Shown one piece after another: positions 1 to 7,922 of a DNA stretch of 53,233 nucleotides; the first letter of the stretch is position 1, and each line of letters begins with the position of its first letter. The notes beneath the pieces are model-generated. The model made no database searches. It was not told the origin of the DNA and was given only the letters and a program-made list of their open reading frames with translations. The DNA lies in NCBI GenBank assembly GCA_039029395.1, contig JBCCGG010000042.1, positions 1 to 53,233 of the forward strand, given 5' to 3'. The translations under genes were made by a program, and so were the position numbers. This DNA comes from JBCCGG01 sp039029395. Lineage in GTDB: Bacteria; Pseudomonadota; Alphaproteobacteria; Kiloniellales; JAKSDN01.

Positions 1-314
1 CAGCGATGGGCGCAGACGAGATCGCCATCGAGGACGAGAACCGCATTATGGTTTTGACGGAGGGAGGGATCCCAGAGGCATCCGAGGAGCAGCTAACCCA
101 CAACCTGACCTCGACCGGCGAGCCGGCCAAGGATCTGATCCGCGCGGACATGATCTTCTACGAGACGGGCGGTGGCGGTGCGGTCTTTTCGGTCGGCTCG
201 ATCACCTTCTGCGGCGCCCTGCCCTGGAACGGCTGCGACAACAACATCTCCCGGCTGCTCGGCAACGTGATCCGGCGCTTTATGGACCCGGACCCGGACT
301 TCGGCTCCGGATAG
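1..314 (+). CDS. N,N-dimethylformamidase large-subunit-like protein, C-terminal fragment
   Basis: Only the last ~104 codons are present; the frame is open to the left edge, so the gene starts outside the window. The tail (GGAVFSVGSITFCGALP, then NGCDNNISRLL) resembles the C-terminus of the large proteins annotated as N,N-dimethylformamidase beta-subunit family, which hydrolyse small N-substituted amides. That match is from memory of the family. The ATG at 6 is probably an internal methionine. The stop lies 4 nt before the racemase GTG start, so the two are probably co-transcribed. The true substrate is unknown. Confidence 0.6.
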   Translation, partial: AMGADEIAIEDENRIMVLTEGGIPEASEEQLTHNLTSTGEPAKDLIRADMIFYETGGGGAVFSVGSITFCGALPWNGCDNNISRLLGNVIRRFMDPDPDFGSG

Positions 315-318
315 GGCC

Positions 319-1014
319 GTGGCCGACACCGGGGAGCGGATCGTCGGCGTGCTCGGCGGCATGGGCCCCTTGGCCGGGGCCTGGTTCATGCAGCGCCTGG
401 TCGTGCTCACCCCACCGCGCGAGGAACGCGCCCATGTGCCGGCGATCCTGATCAACGACCCCCGGGTGCCGGACAGGGTCGCGCCGCTTCTGGAAGGCCG
501 GGGCGAGAACCCTTTGCCGGCCATGGTTCAGGGTGTGCGACGGCTCGAGGCGGCCGGCGCCGGCCTCGTCGCGATCCCCTGCAACACGGCCCACGGCTGG
601 CACGCCGAGATCGCCGCCGCCACGTCCTTGCCGGTGCTCAACATGGTGGAGATCGCCGCCCAGGCACCGCTCGAGAGCCCGGTTGGCCTGCTCGCGACCC
701 GGGGGACGATCCAGGCGGGCTTCTACCAAAGCGCCTTGGCGGCCCGTGGGTTGAGGGTTCTGCTGGCGCCGGAGCAGATCAACGACGACCACGTCTTGCC
801 GGCGATCGCCGCGGTCAAGGTGGGCGACATGGCAACCGCTCAAGAGGAGTCCCGCGCGGCCGAACGGGCGCTAAAGGCCCAGGGCGCCCGCTCGATCCTG
901 CTGGCCTGCAGCGAGCTCTCGGTCTGCTGGCCCGAGGATCTGCGCGCCGGCACGCTCGATGCCTGCGACGCGCTCGCCCGGGCCGCTTTGCGCTGGGCCG
1001 GGGTCGAGGCCTAA
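319..1014 (+). CDS. Aspartate/glutamate racemase family protein
   Basis: A 231-residue cytoplasmic protein of the Asp/Glu/hydantoin racemase superfamily, PLP-independent enzymes that use two cysteines as acid and base. Both are visible: Cys88 in IPCNTAHG and Cys197 in LLACSEL. The N-terminal GVLGGMGPLAG loop is typical of the amino-acid racemase branch. It starts with GTG 4 nt after the upstream amidase-like gene and is followed 115 bp later by an ABC importer. This suggests that it interconverts enantiomers of an imported amino acid or amide. The substrate (Asp, Glu or another amino acid) cannot be told from sequence. Confidence 0.85.
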   Translation: MADTGERIVGVLGGMGPLAGAWFMQRLVVLTPPREERAHVPAILINDPRVPDRVAPLLEGRGENPLPAMVQGVRRLEAAGAGLVAIPCNTAHGWHAEIAAATSLPVLNMVEIAAQAPLESPVGLLATRGTIQAGFYQSALAARGLRVLLAPEQINDDHVLPAIAAVKVGDMATAQEESRAAERALKAQGARSILLACSELSVCWPEDLRAGTLDACDALARAALRWAGVEA

Positions 1015-1069
1015 GCAATTGCCCCGCGATAGATCACGGGCTAGGCTAACTCGCCGCTCTAGGCACCAA

Positions 1070-1107
1070 GGTCCCTCAATTCATAACAAACGGCAATTTC
1101 GGGGACC
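1070..1107 (+). other. Inverted repeat upstream of the ABC binding-protein gene
   Basis: GGTCCC at 1070–1075 pairs perfectly with GGGACC at 1102–1107 around a 26-nt AT-richer loop. It lies 23 nt before the ATG at 1130 and just before the ribosome binding site. It may be an mRNA leader hairpin or an operator; there is no T-run, so it is not an obvious terminator. Confidence 0.25.
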
Positions 1108-1129
1108 CCACACTTTGGGAGGATTGAAC

Positions 1130-2722
1130 ATGCGCCTAATGAAACTGTCGGGACAGCTATCCGCCGCTGTGCTCGCCCTAGGGGTCGCCACAGCCCAGCC
1201 GGCCTGGGCCGACGGCGGCACCATGGTGATGCTGGTCCAGCCGGAACCGCCGAGCCTGGCCTCCTATCTCTCGACCTCCGGTCCGATCGGCATGGTCACC
1301 TCGAAGGTCTTCGACGGCCTGCTCGAGTACGACCTGGATCTGCAGCCCCAGCCGAGCCTGGCCGAGTCCTGGGATGTCACGGATGACGGCCTGACCATGA
1401 CCTTCAAGCTGCGCGAGGGCGTGAAATTCCACGACGGCCAGCCCTTGACCTCGGAGGACGTTGCCTTCTCGATCATGGACGTCGCCAAGGTGACCCACCC
1501 GCGCGGGCCCAACACCTTCCGCTCGGTGACCGAGATCGAGACGCCGGACGACAACACGGTGATCCTCAAGCTCGAGAAACCGGCGCCTTACATGATGATG
1601 GCCTTCTCGGGTTACGAGACGCCGATCCTGCCCAAGCACATCTACGGCGAGGGCGATCTGCGCGCCCATCCCAACGCCAACAAGCCGATCGGCTCCGGGC
1701 CCTTCAAGTTCGCCGAATGGCGCAAGGGCACCCTGATCCGACTGGACAAGAACGAGGACTATTGGAAAGAGGGCCAGCCCCACCTGGACCGCATCGTCGC
1801 CCGCTTCATCCCGGACGCCTCGACCCGCACCGCGGCGCTCGAGAAGGGCGAGGCGCACTTCGCGGCGCTTGGTGCGGTGCCCTTCAACGACGCCAAGAAG
1901 CTGGCCGCCAACGACGAGCTCATGGTCACCACAAAGGGCCACGAGCTGATCTCGCCGGTCGCGGAAATCCTGCTCAACACCCGGCGCGCGCCGCTGAACG
2001 ACGTGGCGGTGCGCCAGGCGATCGCCTATGCCATCGACCGCAACTTCGTGATCGACAACATCTGGTTTGGCTACGGCAAGCCGGCGACCGGGCCGATGAG
2101 CTCGAACTTCGCGCCCTCGGGCCTCTACAGCGGCGACGTGAAGGTCTACCAGGTGCCCGACGGGGTCGAGATCGCCAACAAGCTGCTCGACGAGGCCGGC
2201 TACAAAAAGGACGCCGACGGCGTGCGCTTCGAGCTGACCCACGACTCGCTGCCCTATAGCCAGGAGTGGACCCGCTTCGGCGAGTACATCGCCCAGGCGC
2301 TCGGCAAGATCGGCATCAAGGTCAACATCCGCCAGGAGGATGTGCCGCGCTGGTTGAAGCGGACCTATACCGACAACGACTTCGATACCACCGGCAACTA
2401 TCTCTATAACCTGTCGGACCCGGTGGTCGGCGTGCACCGGGCGATCAGCAAGGACGCGATCGTGCCGGGCCGGGTGTTCTCCAACGGCTCGGGCTGGTCG
2501 GATCCCAAGGTCGACGAGCTCTTCGCCGCGGCGACCGTCGAGCCCGATGCCAAGAAGCGGGGCGAGTACTACGCCGAGGCGCTCAAGATCGCGGCCGATA
2601 ACGTGCCGATCATCTGGACTCACGAGATGAACTTCCCGACGGTGATCAACAAGAAGTTCACCGACGTCATCGTGAGCCCCTTGGGGGTCTATTCGAACTT
2701 CGACCAGGCCAAGCAGCAATAG
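1130..2722 (+). CDS. ABC transporter substrate-binding protein, family 5 (peptide/opine type)
   Basis: A 530-residue periplasmic solute-binding protein of the DppA/OppA family (SBP_bac_5). The start at 1130 is preceded by GGGAGGA (1117–1123) and gives a Sec signal peptide: MRLMKLSG, a hydrophobic core, and a likely cut after QPAWA. Family hallmarks include LAESWDVTDDGLTMTFKLR, VKFHDGQPLTSEDV and the C-terminal LDEAGYKKDADG segment. The reading frame runs open further upstream but lacks a signal peptide there. It is the first gene of a complete importer and probably captures a dipeptide, opine or related organic-nitrogen solute; the ligand is unknown. Confidence 0.93.
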   Translation: MRLMKLSGQLSAAVLALGVATAQPAWADGGTMVMLVQPEPPSLASYLSTSGPIGMVTSKVFDGLLEYDLDLQPQPSLAESWDVTDDGLTMTFKLREGVKFHDGQPLTSEDVAFSIMDVAKVTHPRGPNTFRSVTEIETPDDNTVILKLEKPAPYMMMAFSGYETPILPKHIYGEGDLRAHPNANKPIGSGPFKFAEWRKGTLIRLDKNEDYWKEGQPHLDRIVARFIPDASTRTAALEKGEAHFAALGAVPFNDAKKLAANDELMVTTKGHELISPVAEILLNTRRAPLNDVAVRQAIAYAIDRNFVIDNIWFGYGKPATGPMSSNFAPSGLYSGDVKVYQVPDGVEIANKLLDEAGYKKDADGVRFELTHDSLPYSQEWTRFGEYIAQALGKIGIKVNIRQEDVPRWLKRTYTDNDFDTTGNYLYNLSDPVVGVHRAISKDAIVPGRVFSNGSGWSDPKVDELFAAATVEPDAKKRGEYYAEALKIAADNVPIIWTHEMNFPTVINKKFTDVIVSPLGVYSNFDQAKQQ

Positions 2723-2743
2723 GCCCGGCCGACCTTTGTGCAG

Positions 2744-2769
2744 GCCCGGGCGGCGGCCGCCGCCCGGGC
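2744..2769 (+). other. Perfect GC-rich palindrome between binding-protein and permease genes
   Basis: A 26-bp perfect palindrome: left arm 2744–2756 (begins GCCCGGG), right arm 2757–2769. It sits 22 nt after the binding-protein stop and 26 nt before the first permease start. The lack of a following T-run argues against an efficient intrinsic terminator. Stable hairpins at this position in ABC operons commonly protect the upstream mRNA from 3' exonucleases, raising the binding protein relative to the membrane parts; that role is inferred here. Confidence 0.7.
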
Positions 2770-2794
2770 AGCTTTCTCCACCATGTGATCTGAC

Positions 2795-3781
2795 ATGCAA
2801 GGCAGCGCCCTTCTCCGCTACATCCTTCGGCGAGTGCTGCAGGCGATCCCGGTGATTCTGGGGGTCGTCATTCTCTGTTTCCTCATGCTGCAGCTGGCGC
2901 CGGGCGACCTGGCGACCGTGCTGGCCGGCGAGTCGGGCGGCGCCTCTGCCGGCTACATCGAGGAGCTGCGCAAGCGCTTCGGCCTGGATCAGCCGATCAC
3001 CACCCAGCTCTGGCTCTATCTCAAGAGCATCGTGGTTGGCGATTTGGGCTACTCCTTCCGACACGCCATGCCGGTCACCGACCTGCTGCTCGAGCGCCTG
3101 TGGCCGACCCTGCTGCTGATGGGCGCGACCCTGGTGCTGTCGCTTGGCCTGGGCGTCCTCGGCGGGCTCTTCGCCGCCCTGTGGGTGCGCACCTGGCGCG
3201 ACCACCTGATCTCGATCGCGGCGATCATCGCCTATGCCACGCCGCTCTTCTGGGTCGGCCTGATGCTGATCCTGGTGTTCTCCATCGGGCTCGACTGGTT
3301 CCCGACTTCCGGCATGGAGGACGTGGTGCAGTTCTACGAGGGCTGGGACCGGGTACTCGACATCGCCCACCACCTGGTGCTGCCGACCATCACCCTGTCG
3401 CTGTTTTATCTCGCGCTCTATGCCCGCCTGATGCGCGCCACCATGCTCGAGCAGCGCGGCCTGGATTACGTCACCACGGCGCGTGCCAAGGGTCTGACCG
3501 AGCGCCAGATCACCTTCCGCCACGTGCTGCGCAACGCGCTCCTGCCGGTGGTCACGGTGGCCGGCGTGCAGGTCGGCGGGCTGCTCGGCGGCTCGGTCGT
3601 GGTCGAGAGCGTCTTTGCCTGGCCGGGCCTGGGCCAGCTCGCCTTCGAGGCCCTGTTCTCGCGGGACTACAACCTGCTTTTGGGCATCTTCTTCCTCTCG
3701 GCCTGCCTGGTGGTGGCCGTCAACCTCTTGGTCGATGTCCTTTACGTCTTCCTGGACCCGCGCATCAGGCACGGCTCATGA
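2795..3781 (+). CDS. ABC transporter permease, DppB/OppB type
   Basis: A 328-residue inner-membrane permease. It shows the N-terminal helix and periplasmic LDQPITTQLWLYLKS segment usual for DppB, about six membrane helices, and the EAA loop ARAKGLTERQITFRHVLRNA that contacts the ATPase. Its stop overlaps the next start in an ATGA motif (3778–3781), indicating translational coupling to the second permease. It forms the translocation channel with its partner. Confidence 0.93.
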   Translation: MQGSALLRYILRRVLQAIPVILGVVILCFLMLQLAPGDLATVLAGESGGASAGYIEELRKRFGLDQPITTQLWLYLKSIVVGDLGYSFRHAMPVTDLLLERLWPTLLLMGATLVLSLGLGVLGGLFAALWVRTWRDHLISIAAIIAYATPLFWVGLMLILVFSIGLDWFPTSGMEDVVQFYEGWDRVLDIAHHLVLPTITLSLFYLALYARLMRATMLEQRGLDYVTTARAKGLTERQITFRHVLRNALLPVVTVAGVQVGGLLGGSVVVESVFAWPGLGQLAFEALFSRDYNLLLGIFFLSACLVVAVNLLVDVLYVFLDPRIRHGS

Positions 3782-4605
3782 AGACCTTCTGGCAGCGCTT
3801 TCTGGGCAACCCCCGGGTCATGATCTGCCTGTTGTGGCTGCTCTTCGTCGTGGTGATCGCGGTCGTGGCGCCGGCGATCTCGCCGGGCGATCCCTTCTCG
3901 ATCGTCGGCCAGCCCTTCCTGCCGCCCTTTGGCGAGTACCTCTTCGGCACGGATTCCCTCGGCCGCAGCATGCTGGCCGGCCTGGTGCACGGGGCACGCA
4001 CGACCCTGCTGATCGCGCTGATCGCGACCATCAGCGCGGTCGCGGTTGGCGCCTTGATCGGCGCGGTCGCGGGATACTACGGCGGCTTCGTCGATGACGT
4101 CCTCATGCGCATGACCGAGTTCTTCCAGACCATCCCGGCCTTCGTCTTCGCGATCGTGCTGGTCGCGATCCTGACGCCCTCGGCGCAGAGCCTTGTGATC
4201 GCGATCGCCGTGGTCAGCTGGCCGCCGATCGCCCGGGTGGTGCGCGGCGAGGTCCTGACCGTCAAGGCCCGGGAGTTCGTCCAGGCCGCGGTCATCGCCG
4301 GCGAGCGGGACAGCAAGATCCTGTTCCGGGAGATCATCCCCAACACCCTGTCGCCGCTGATCGTGACCGGCTCGCTTTTGGTGGCGACCGCGATCCTGAC
4401 CGAATCGGCGCTCGCCTTCCTGGGCCTGGGCGCGCCCAACCTGATGAGCTGGGGCTTCATGGTCGGCGCCGGGCGCTCCTTCCTGCGCGATGCCTGGTGG
4501 CTGGTGACCATCCCCGGCGTCGCAATCCTGATTACCGTGCTCTGCATCAACCTGGTGGGCGAGGGCCTCAACGACGCCCTGAACCCGAGGCTGCACGACC
4601 TATGA
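3778..4605 (+). CDS. ABC transporter permease, DppC/OppC type
   Basis: A 275-residue inner-membrane permease, partner of the DppB-type protein. It carries the DppC-type N-terminal helix (LWLLFVVVIAVVAPAIS), the FGTDSLGRSMLAGLVHGARTTL segment and the EAA loop, here VKAREFVQAAVIAGERDSKILFREIIPN split by an ~11-residue spacer. The ATG start overlaps the upstream stop, and its own stop overlaps the next start (ATGA at 4602–4605). The frame extends upstream across the first permease gene, but that part is a shadow. Confidence 0.93.
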   Translation: MKTFWQRFLGNPRVMICLLWLLFVVVIAVVAPAISPGDPFSIVGQPFLPPFGEYLFGTDSLGRSMLAGLVHGARTTLLIALIATISAVAVGALIGAVAGYYGGFVDDVLMRMTEFFQTIPAFVFAIVLVAILTPSAQSLVIAIAVVSWPPIARVVRGEVLTVKAREFVQAAVIAGERDSKILFREIIPNTLSPLIVTGSLLVATAILTESALAFLGLGAPNLMSWGFMVGAGRSFLRDAWWLVTIPGVAILITVLCINLVGEGLNDALNPRLHDL

Positions 4606-6218
4606 GCGGCCCGGTCCTCTCGATTGAGAACCTGACGGTCGCCCTGCCGGCCTGGTCGGACCGGCCCCACGCGGTCGAGCAGGTCTCGCTCGAGATCCGC
4701 GCCAACGAGATCCTCTGCGTGGTCGGCGAGTCCGGCTCCGGCAAATCGGTCATGTCCAAGGCCATCCTGCGCTTGCTGCCCGAGCCCCATGTGCGGGTCA
4801 CCGAAGGCCGCATCCTCTTCGACCAGCAGGATATCCTGTCGCTCAGCGAGGACCAGGTGCGCGCCTTGCGCGGCGGGCGCATCTCGATGATCTTTCAGGA
4901 GCCCATGACCGCGCTCAACCCGCTGATGCCGGTCGGCCGCCAGATCGACGAGATCCTCGAGGTGCACAGCGACATGACGCCGGCCGCGCGGCGCCAGCGG
5001 GTCGTCGAGCTGTTCGACGACGTGCGCCTGCCCGAGCCCGAGCGGCTCTTAACCAGCTATCCCCACGAGCTCTCCGGCGGCCAGCGCCAGCGGGTCATGA
5101 TCGCCATGGCGCTCGCCCTGGAGCCGGCGCTGATCATCGCCGACGAGCCGACCACCGCGCTCGACGTGACGACGCAAGCGCAGATCCTGGCGCTCATGAA
5201 GGACATCCAGCAGCGCCACGGCACCTCGATCCTCTTCATTACCCACGACTTCGGGGTGGTTGCCGAGATCGCCGACCGTGTCGCGGTCATGCGCTTTGGC
5301 AAGCTGGTCGAGGAGGGCACGGCCGAGGAGGTGCTGAGCCGGCCCCAGGCGGACTACACCAAGGATCTGATCGCCGCCGTGCCGAGCCTGGTGCCGCGCG
5401 ACCGGGAAAGCGAAGAAGCCCAGGACCAGCCGGTGCTCGTCGTGCGCAACCTGGTCAAGACCTACGGCGGGCGTGGCGGCCTGTTCGGCAAGGTGGGTCG
5501 CACGGTCAAGGCGGTCGCCGACGTCAGCCTGGCGGTCGAGAACGGCCAGTCGGTCGCGGTGGTCGGCGAATCCGGCTCGGGCAAGTCGACCCTGGCGCGC
5601 TGCATCGTCGGCCTGGAAGTGCCGGAGGCGGGCGACGTGATGCTCAAGGGCGAGAACATCGCGCGCCTGTCGCGCCGGGCCCTGCAGCCCTACCGCAAGG
5701 TGGTGCAGATGGTCTTCCAGGACCCCTTCGCCTCGCTCAACCCGCGCCGCAAGGTGGGCGACATCATTGCGCTCGGCCCCACGATCCACGGCACCTCGCG
5801 GGAAGCCGCCTGGGATCAGGCGCGCGAGCTGCTCGGCCTGGTCGGGCTCGACCCGCGGGCCGCCGAGCGCTATCCCCACGAGTTCTCCGGCGGCCAGCGC
5901 CAGCGCATCGGCATCGCCCGGGCGCTCGCCATCAAGCCCCAACTGATCATCGCCGACGAGCCGGTCTCGGCGCTCGACGTCTCGGTCCAGAAGCAGGTGC
6001 TCGACCTGCTCGACGAGCTGCGCCGCACGCTCTCGCTCTCCATGCTGTTCATCACCCACGACCTACGCGTAGCCGCCCACGTCTGCGAGCAGATCGTGGT
6101 CATGCGCAACGGCGAGCTGGTCGAACAGGGCTCCACCGCGGAGATTTTCTCCAACCCGCAGCATGACTACACCAAGGCGCTGCTCGACAGCGTGCCGGGG
6201 CGGGACTGGCGGCACTGA
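4602..6218 (+). CDS. ABC transporter dual ATP-binding protein (DppD–DppF fusion)
   Basis: A 538-residue cytoplasmic ATPase with two complete nucleotide-binding domains in one chain. Domain 1 (about residues 5–265) has Walker A GESGSGKSVMS, signature LSGGQRQRV and Walker B LIIADEPTTALDV. Domain 2 (about 280–538) has GESGSGKSTLAR, FSGGQRQRI and LIIADEPVSALDV. Each is followed by the oligopeptide-transporter C-terminal segment (PQADYTKDLIAAVPSL; PQHDYTKALLDSVPG). It energises the two upstream permeases. Its 3' end is echoed by a decayed copy at 7096–7209. Confidence 0.94.
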   Translation: MSGPVLSIENLTVALPAWSDRPHAVEQVSLEIRANEILCVVGESGSGKSVMSKAILRLLPEPHVRVTEGRILFDQQDILSLSEDQVRALRGGRISMIFQEPMTALNPLMPVGRQIDEILEVHSDMTPAARRQRVVELFDDVRLPEPERLLTSYPHELSGGQRQRVMIAMALALEPALIIADEPTTALDVTTQAQILALMKDIQQRHGTSILFITHDFGVVAEIADRVAVMRFGKLVEEGTAEEVLSRPQADYTKDLIAAVPSLVPRDRESEEAQDQPVLVVRNLVKTYGGRGGLFGKVGRTVKAVADVSLAVENGQSVAVVGESGSGKSTLARCIVGLEVPEAGDVMLKGENIARLSRRALQPYRKVVQMVFQDPFASLNPRRKVGDIIALGPTIHGTSREAAWDQARELLGLVGLDPRAAERYPHEFSGGQRQRIGIARALAIKPQLIIADEPVSALDVSVQKQVLDLLDELRRTLSLSMLFITHDLRVAAHVCEQIVVMRNGELVEQGSTAEIFSNPQHDYTKALLDSVPGRDWRH

Positions 6219-6360
6219 GGAAGGCGTCGGGGCCAGGCGCGGCAAACGGCGCTCAACCGGAATGGCTATCGCCAGCTCGAGCTCTGCCATCTTGTATTGC
6301 TAGCAGGAATGCTGGAGGATCGAAGTTATCTCGTTCACCTGAGGACGTCGGAATCGTTGC

Positions 6361-6999
6361 ATGACTGATGCCACTTCGGACCTAGAGGTCTACAAGCGTC
6401 AAGGCTATGGCGGCAAAAGCGGGTTCGGCGACAGGCCCGCGGTGATTGTCGTGGACTTCGTCAATGGCTTTGCCGATCCCAATCAGTTCGGTGGCGGCAA
6501 CATTGGCGAGGCGATCGACAACACCGCCAAGCTGCTGTCGACCGCAAGAGATGCGGGTGTGCCAATAGCCTATACACGTGTCGTCTATGCAGACGATGGC
6601 GCAGACTCAAGCGTGTTTTGTTTGAAGTCCCCCAATCTGGCAAAACTCACTGAGGATGCACCTGGCAGTCAGATCGTCGATGCACTTTCGCCCGCACCTT
6701 GCGACTACATCGTTCGCAAGATTCAGCCATCTGCCTTCTTTGGAACCAACCTCTCCGCTTGGCTCATAGGCAAAGGAATCGACACCGTGATTGTCACCGG
6801 CTGCACCACGTCCGGATGCGTCCGCGCCACCGTGGTGGACGCTATGAGCTTCAACTTCAGAACAATCGTCGTGACCGATTGCATCGGAGATCGCGCGCTT
6901 GCGCCACACCGCGCCAACCTCTTCGATATGGAACAGAAGTACGCCGACCTGATGACCCGCGATGAGATCACGGATATGTTTTCCAGGTCTCCAAGCTAG
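6361..6999 (+). CDS. Cysteine hydrolase, isochorismatase / N-carbamoylsarcosine amidase family
   Basis: A 212-residue cytoplasmic hydrolase. The catalytic triad of the superfamily is visible: Asp32 (VIVVDFVNGF), Lys120 (VRKIQPSAFFGT) and nucleophile Cys153 (GCTTSGCVRAT). Length and the Lys-loop fit the N-carbamoylsarcosine amidase or maleamate amidohydrolase branch, which releases ammonia from small amides. The gene is flanked by an intact ABC-ATPase end and a decayed copy of one, and codon choice is less GC-biased than in its neighbours, suggesting separate acquisition. No strong Shine-Dalgarno sequence precedes the ATG. Confidence 0.85.
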   Translation: MTDATSDLEVYKRQGYGGKSGFGDRPAVIVVDFVNGFADPNQFGGGNIGEAIDNTAKLLSTARDAGVPIAYTRVVYADDGADSSVFCLKSPNLAKLTEDAPGSQIVDALSPAPCDYIVRKIQPSAFFGTNLSAWLIGKGIDTVIVTGCTTSGCVRATVVDAMSFNFRTIVVTDCIGDRALAPHRANLFDMEQKYADLMTRDEITDMFSRSPS

Positions 7000-7095
7000 C
7001 CACGGCTATGCCGCCACTTAGACCACGTCTCGCACTTCTTTGGGTTGCGTTGATCGGCTTAGCGATTTTTTCGTTGTGAACTGATTCAGCGCGAA

Positions 7096-7209
7096 CCTGA
7101 GCAACGACGAGCTGGTCGAGCAAGGCTCGACCGCGGAGATTTTCTCCAATCCCCAGCATGAATATACCAAGGCGCTGCTCGACAGCGTGCCGGAGCGGGA
7201 CTGGCGACA
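7096..7209 (+). pseudogene. Decayed 3' end of an ABC-transporter ATPase gene
   Basis: About 100 nt (7109–7209) match the 3' end of the intact dual ATPase (6114–6214) with roughly 9 differences, about 91% identity by eye. In frame the remnant reads NDELVEQGSTAEIFSNPQ, then HEYTKALLDSVPERDWRH. A stop lies just upstream at 7082 and the original stop has been lost, so nothing functional remains. Many differences are at synonymous or conservative positions. This suggests the remnant comes from a diverged second transporter rather than a very recent tandem copy. Confidence 0.75.
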
Positions 7210-7282
7210 TCAGAGGAGGTGGTATAGGGCAGCGTTCAGAGCCAACAAGCGCCGCGATCAGGCAGAGCGGCTCCAGCCGGGT

Positions 7283-7654
7283 TCAGATCGACTCTTCGTA
7301 TGCCCACTGCCTGATCAATTGACTTACACTATGCCAGTTCGTCGTCTTGCAGGTGACCAAACAGACGAGGTTGTGCTCGTCGTGGTCAGCCGACTCTTGC
7401 AGCCCATTCACCAAACTGTTCGCTAGAGTTTCGCTGCCCTCGGATCGGCAGGCGGGTAGCAAGGCCGGCAGGCTCTGTTCGACAGTTGTCACGTCGTGCT
7501 TCAGGCAGCCGCACCCAATCGCCCAACCAAGGGACTCAGCCTTTTTCTGGCAAACCGTTTCGCCGGCATAACCACGCAACGGCAAAAAGCAGATCACGCT
7601 CATCAGGACAAGGGAGCCGAGCCCTATCGCCCAGCGCTCATCTCGCCTTCGCAT
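7283..7654 (-). CDS. Small cysteine-rich exported protein of unknown function
   Basis: A 123-residue product that I do not recognise. The start (ATG at 7654, preceded by GGAG motifs) gives a basic N-terminus (MRRRDERW), a hydrophobic stretch to about residue 27 and a plausible signal-peptidase site near GYAGE. The mature part has six cysteines (VCQKK, CGC, ACRSE, VCLVTCK), enough for three disulphides, which fits export to the periplasm. It overlaps the end of the upstream small gene by 17 nt, suggesting a two-gene unit. No homologue is known to me, and a spurious frame cannot be excluded. Confidence 0.5.
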   Translation of the reverse strand: MRRRDERWAIGLGSLVLMSVICFLPLRGYAGETVCQKKAESLGWAIGCGCLKHDVTTVEQSLPALLPACRSEGSETLANSLVNGLQESADHDEHNLVCLVTCKTTNWHSVSQLIRQWAYEESI

Positions 7655-7922
7655 GTCGCTCCAACTCCTTCTCTTGTGCGATCATGGGGTCCCGCTCGCC
7701 AGCGCTTGGCGACTTGTCGGGCTCGATCAGAAGATATCGGCACTTCGCCATGACCACGGCGCCGCGCGCCGAACCGAGTTTCGTCTCTCGAGTTACGGAG
7801 GCGATTTCGGCCTGGCAGACATCCATTGAGGAGAACCGCAAGTGATCGCTTGGAAGGTCTTCGCACAGCAGCAGGCTCTGAGAGCAGCGGACGAGATAGA
7901 GCACCACCTGAATTCCATTCAT
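7638..7922 (-). CDS. Small hypothetical protein with four cysteines
   Basis: A 94-residue product starting at MNGIQVVLYLVRC; the frame extends 18 codons further upstream but the added residues look non-coding. It has an amphipathic or weakly hydrophobic N-terminus, four cysteines (YLVRCS, LLCED, DVCQA, AKCRY) and a charged C-terminal helix (IAQEKELERHAKAR). The pattern of a short protein with paired cysteines ending in a basic strand recurs in many uncharacterised proteobacterial proteins. It lies downstream of an AT-rich promoter-like region and overlaps the next small gene. Function unknown. Confidence 0.5.
   Translation of the reverse strand: MNGIQVVLYLVRCSQSLLLCEDLPSDHLRFSSMDVCQAEIASVTRETKLGSARGAVVMAKCRYLLIEPDKSPSAGERDPMIAQEKELERHAKAR

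Noticed and set aside
1178..3772. 864-codon open frame on the minus strand opposite the ABC binding-protein and permease genes
   Set aside because: It lies opposite two clearly recognisable genes, its translation is dominated by Arg/Gly/His/Gln with no domain, and it is explained by high third-position GC.
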